DNA from: an uncultured Pseudomonadota bacterium
Lineage (GTDB): Bacteria; Pseudomonadota; Gammaproteobacteria; Burkholderiales; Thiobacillaceae
DNA: 9,137 bases
Reading direction: 5' to 3'
Assembly: GCA_903918705.1 (NCBI GenBank)
Contig: CAIXFP010000124.1
Location: 1 to 9,137, forward strand
Shown here: piece by piece, positions 7,018 to 9,137 of the stretch
Layout of the letters: every line of letters starts with the position of its first letter
How positions within the stretch are numbered: the first letter of the stretch is position 1
Translations under genes and position numbers: made by a program
Notes under the pieces: model-generated
What the model saw: the letters and a program-made list of their open reading frames with translations, nothing else
Database searches by the model: none
Told to the model about the DNA's origin: nothing

Positions 7018-7396
7018 AGCAGGTAACGCCGCCATCGAGAAATTGCTGAAGGCGGCGGAGCGCAATCTGGCCGATGCAAGAGTCACCACGATCAGCGCGG
7101 AAAACCGTTTTGATGCCGCCTACAAGGCCATCCTGCAATGCGCGATGGCCGCGCTTTGGGCCAAGGGTTACCGCACTTCCACCAGCGAGCCGGGCCACCA
7201 CCAGACCGCCATCCAGGCGTTGCCGCTGACCCTGGCGGTCGACAGCGCCACAGTCATCGTCCTCGATGCGCTACGCAAGCAACGCAATCTCAACGACTAC
7301 ACCGGCGATGGCGTCAACGACGCACTACTCGCCGAGTGCCTCGCCCAGGCGGAATCCCTGTTACGCCACGCTCGTTCCACCCTTGGAGTGACTTGA
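6971..7396 (+). CDS. HEPN-domain protein (SAV_6107 type), toxin-like partner of the MNT protein
   Basis: A 141-residue helical protein. Start ATG 6971 has GGAG (6961-6964) 6 nt upstream. It overlaps the nucleotidyltransferase gene by 47 nt, so the two are co-translated. Features of the small SAV_6107-like HEPN group can be seen: an N-terminal helix pair, NRFDAAYKAILQCAMAALWA, then GYRTS...GHHQTAIQALPL, then LRKQRNLNDYTG (R105, N106, Y110). Many HEPN toxins are RNases with an R-x4-6-H motif. Here the position after RN has Asp-Tyr rather than His, so RNase activity is doubtful. The tyrosine could still be an AMPylation target, as described for HepT-type partners. It may be an inactive or regulatory HEPN. 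The family call rests on pattern recognition, not on a search. Confidence 0.75.
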   Translation: MTLENLLAIRRLQRHEAGNAAIEKLLKAAERNLADARVTTISAENRFDAAYKAILQCAMAALWAKGYRTSTSEPGHHQTAIQALPLTLAVDSATVIVLDALRKQRNLNDYTGDGVNDALLAECLAQAESLLRHARSTLGVT

Positions 7397-7397
7397 C

Positions 7398-9137
7398 ATG
7401 CCCCTGACCGAAAACGCCGCACCGATCATGGCGCTTGCTCTGGGTGATCTACTGGGGCCGTCCTTGCCCGGCAGCATGGCTTATATCCGTTGCCTACCAG
7501 GTGAGGTGGCGCGGGAACTGGCGGCGGATGGCCGCTTCTCGCTGCCAGGCTGGCGGGTCGCCGTGGTCGGCCAGACGGCGGATGAAGCCACCCGCGCACT
7601 CCGCGCCGATCAAGCGATGGGGTGGCGTGAGGACAAGGCGGAGGCGGTGCTGCTGCTGGTGGATATCGAACAAGCCGGCGCCGGCATGGACGGCATTTAC
7701 AGCGCCGCGCGCGAGATCACGGAAACGGAGTTGTTCGCCAAGGCCAAGGCGCTGGCGCGTGAGCAGCTGGCGCACGGCGGCAAGGGTTTCGCTGACAAAG
7801 CTTTGTCCAAGGCGCGCCGGCTGGCGCGCAACAAGGCGTTATCGCCCTGGCGTGAGTTCGCCTATCTCTGCCGTGCCGCCAACTGCTTGGAAGGTCTGGG
7901 CGCGGCCCTGCCGGAAATCGGTTTGTGGCCGGTGGCGGTGGAGGGTAAGCTGGACGACGGCGATCTGGAGAAATCTGCCCGACTGGTCGAGCGCCTGCTT
8001 GCAGGCAATCGGCAATCGGCGGAAACGCGGGTGGCGGGATTGATGCTGCTCGATATAAGTCAGGCAAAGGACTTGACGGCCTTCCTCCGGGATAACGACT
8101 TCCTCACCCGATTGGAAGTGCTTTCTGCGTTGGAGCAAAGGGATGGGTTTTGGCTCAATCGCCTGCAACCTGACTTGTTCCAGACAAGAACACTACACGC
8201 GATCCGTCTGGTTTCCTGGCGTGGCCAAAGCGGTAAACCATTGAAGTGGTCCGGGTTACTGGAAGATGCTGACGCACGCCTGACTTTCAAAATGCCCCTG
8301 AACGATGATCCTCGTCAGCGTGTGAGTCTGGAAATTCGTTGGACAACGCTGCCGCCCGACATCGAAAAAGGTGCGTTGGAATATGCCGTACAAGTCCGGT
8401 CCGGCAGTGATGTTTTGGCTGAAAAGACAATTCCCCACGGTAGCAAGTCTCCCCAGAAGTGCGTCTTTACCCACGATGATTTTGGCGATTTGGACGAATC
8501 GGCGCGTTTTGAAGCAGAGGTTGTCGTTCGGGCAATTGTGGCAACCGGGGAATTGGGTGAGGAAAGGGAAGACATCCATATTGAGGATGTTACCGAGGGA
8601 TTCCTCCTGTGCTTCGGTGAAGTGGAATCACCAGCGAAATCGAGTGCTGGCCCTGTCTTTCCGAGTCTTGCACTGGCCGCTATCCAAGTGGCGAAGGAGC
8701 AGGAGGAATTCGCTCGGCTGGCCGACAACCCAGGGGACAAGCAAGCCTTCAGCCGGGATGCCAAGGGTTATATCGCCTGTCGCGTGAACGGTAAGGCGGC
8801 GCGGGTACTGTGCCCGAATTTGTTGCTTGATCTGGCGGCCGATTGGGCGGTACATCAAGGCGATCCGGGTCGTTGGCAATTGAAGGTCAGGGCGGATGGC
8901 TCGGCGGATGGCAAACCCACGTTCCTGCCCTTCGGTCCAGCTAAAGACAAAGCGGGAGAGCGATTCGTCAAAGCCTCGCGCGATTTCTGCAACTGGCTGC
9001 TGCGTTCCAGTCTCGGGCCTTTGGCGGTGCTATATATCGACCGCCCGTTCTTCAGCGAATACGTCAATGCTGCCACCGCTTGGTGGGACGCCGCGCCTGC
9101 CCGTGCCACCCTGATTCACACGTTGGAAGTGGTGGGG
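7398..9137 (+). CDS. N-terminal 580 residues of a large protein, MADS MAD8-like (partial at 3' end)
   Basis: The frame is open from ATG 7398 to the window edge (580 codons, no stop). The ATG begins 1 nt after the stop of the HEPN gene, and GGAG at 7384-7387 lies 10 nt upstream. The N-terminal 120 residues hold VLLLVD then GAGMDGIYSAAREI (from G94), an alpha/beta-looking start. Residues about 100-220 are helical and rich in Ala/Arg/Leu, and about 280-420 look beta-rich. No Walker A motif occurs in the visible part. By operon position and large size it fits the ATP-binding MAD8 slot, or a DptH/HerA-like ATPase whose motor domain would lie beyond 9137; this is inference. GC is about 68 % at 7501-8040 but about 52 % at 8041-8640, which is odd within one gene. 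Confidence 0.8.
   Translation, partial: MPLTENAAPIMALALGDLLGPSLPGSMAYIRCLPGEVARELAADGRFSLPGWRVAVVGQTADEATRALRADQAMGWREDKAEAVLLLVDIEQAGAGMDGIYSAAREITETELFAKAKALAREQLAHGGKGFADKALSKARRLARNKALSPWREFAYLCRAANCLEGLGAALPEIGLWPVAVEGKLDDGDLEKSARLVERLLAGNRQSAETRVAGLMLLDISQAKDLTAFLRDNDFLTRLEVLSALEQRDGFWLNRLQPDLFQTRTLHAIRLVSWRGQSGKPLKWSGLLEDADARLTFKMPLNDDPRQRVSLEIRWTTLPPDIEKGALEYAVQVRSGSDVLAEKTIPHGSKSPQKCVFTHDDFGDLDESARFEAEVVVRAIVATGELGEEREDIHIEDVTEGFLLCFGEVESPAKSSAGPVFPSLALAAIQVAKEQEEFARLADNPGDKQAFSRDAKGYIACRVNGKAARVLCPNLLLDLAADWAVHQGDPGRWQLKVRADGSADGKPTFLPFGPAKDKAGERFVKASRDFCNWLLRSSLGPLAVLYIDRPFFSEYVNAATAWWDAAPARATLIHTLEVVG

Noticed and set aside
7435..8043. 202-codon + strand open frame within the last gene
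   Set aside because: Extremely Arg/Trp-rich peptide, an out-of-frame shadow of the 7398 frame, which has a ribosome site and stays open to the window edge.

Overview
The window is a high-GC bacterial segment. Hand counts on parts of it run from about 52 to 68 % GC. The NNG/NNC-rich codon use and strong Shine-Dalgarno sequences would fit a Beta- or Gammaproteobacterium, but no rRNA, tRNA or housekeeping gene is present to place it. All intact genes are on the + strand.

Layout. Positions 1-57 are the last 18 codons of a + strand gene that begins outside the window. Positions 58 to about 660 hold no intact gene. They contain a decayed minus-strand coding fragment (119-217), several small perfect inverted repeats, and finally an AT-richer stretch that probably carries the operon promoter. 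From about 692 to the right edge there is a tight five-gene operon: (1) a giant fusion protein with an NERD nuclease-like domain, a degenerate kinase, an intact-looking Ser/Thr kinase and a P-loop ATPase; (2) a 590-residue protein with no recognisable motif, overlapping gene 1 by ATGA; (3) a winged-helix/MNT nucleotidyltransferase protein; (4) a HEPN protein of the SAV_6107 type, overlapping gene 3 by 47 nt; (5) the first 580 residues of a large protein that runs off the window.

Interpretation. Kinase, nuclease-like and P-loop ATPase domains in one co-translated operon point to an anti-phage defence locus. From memory of the literature and of annotation names, genes 1, 2 and 5 look like the MAD6 (kinase), MAD7 and MAD8 (ATP-binding) end of the methylation-associated defense system (MADS). 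The ATPase module also recalls DptF of phosphorothioation-dependent restriction. No database was searched, so this is an informed inference. The methyltransferase and specificity genes of such a system would lie outside the window, if present; the gene ending at 57 could be one of them, but a 600-nt gap with gene debris separates it from the operon.

The least expected feature is the MNT/HEPN pair (a toxin-antitoxin-type cassette) placed between the MAD7-like and MAD8-like genes. Its nucleotidyltransferase motif is complete, while the HEPN protein lacks the canonical R-x4-6-H RNase motif. A second point of interest is a sharp GC step inside gene 5, from about 68 % to about 52 % and back to about 62 %, which suggests a mosaic, possibly target-sensing, central region.
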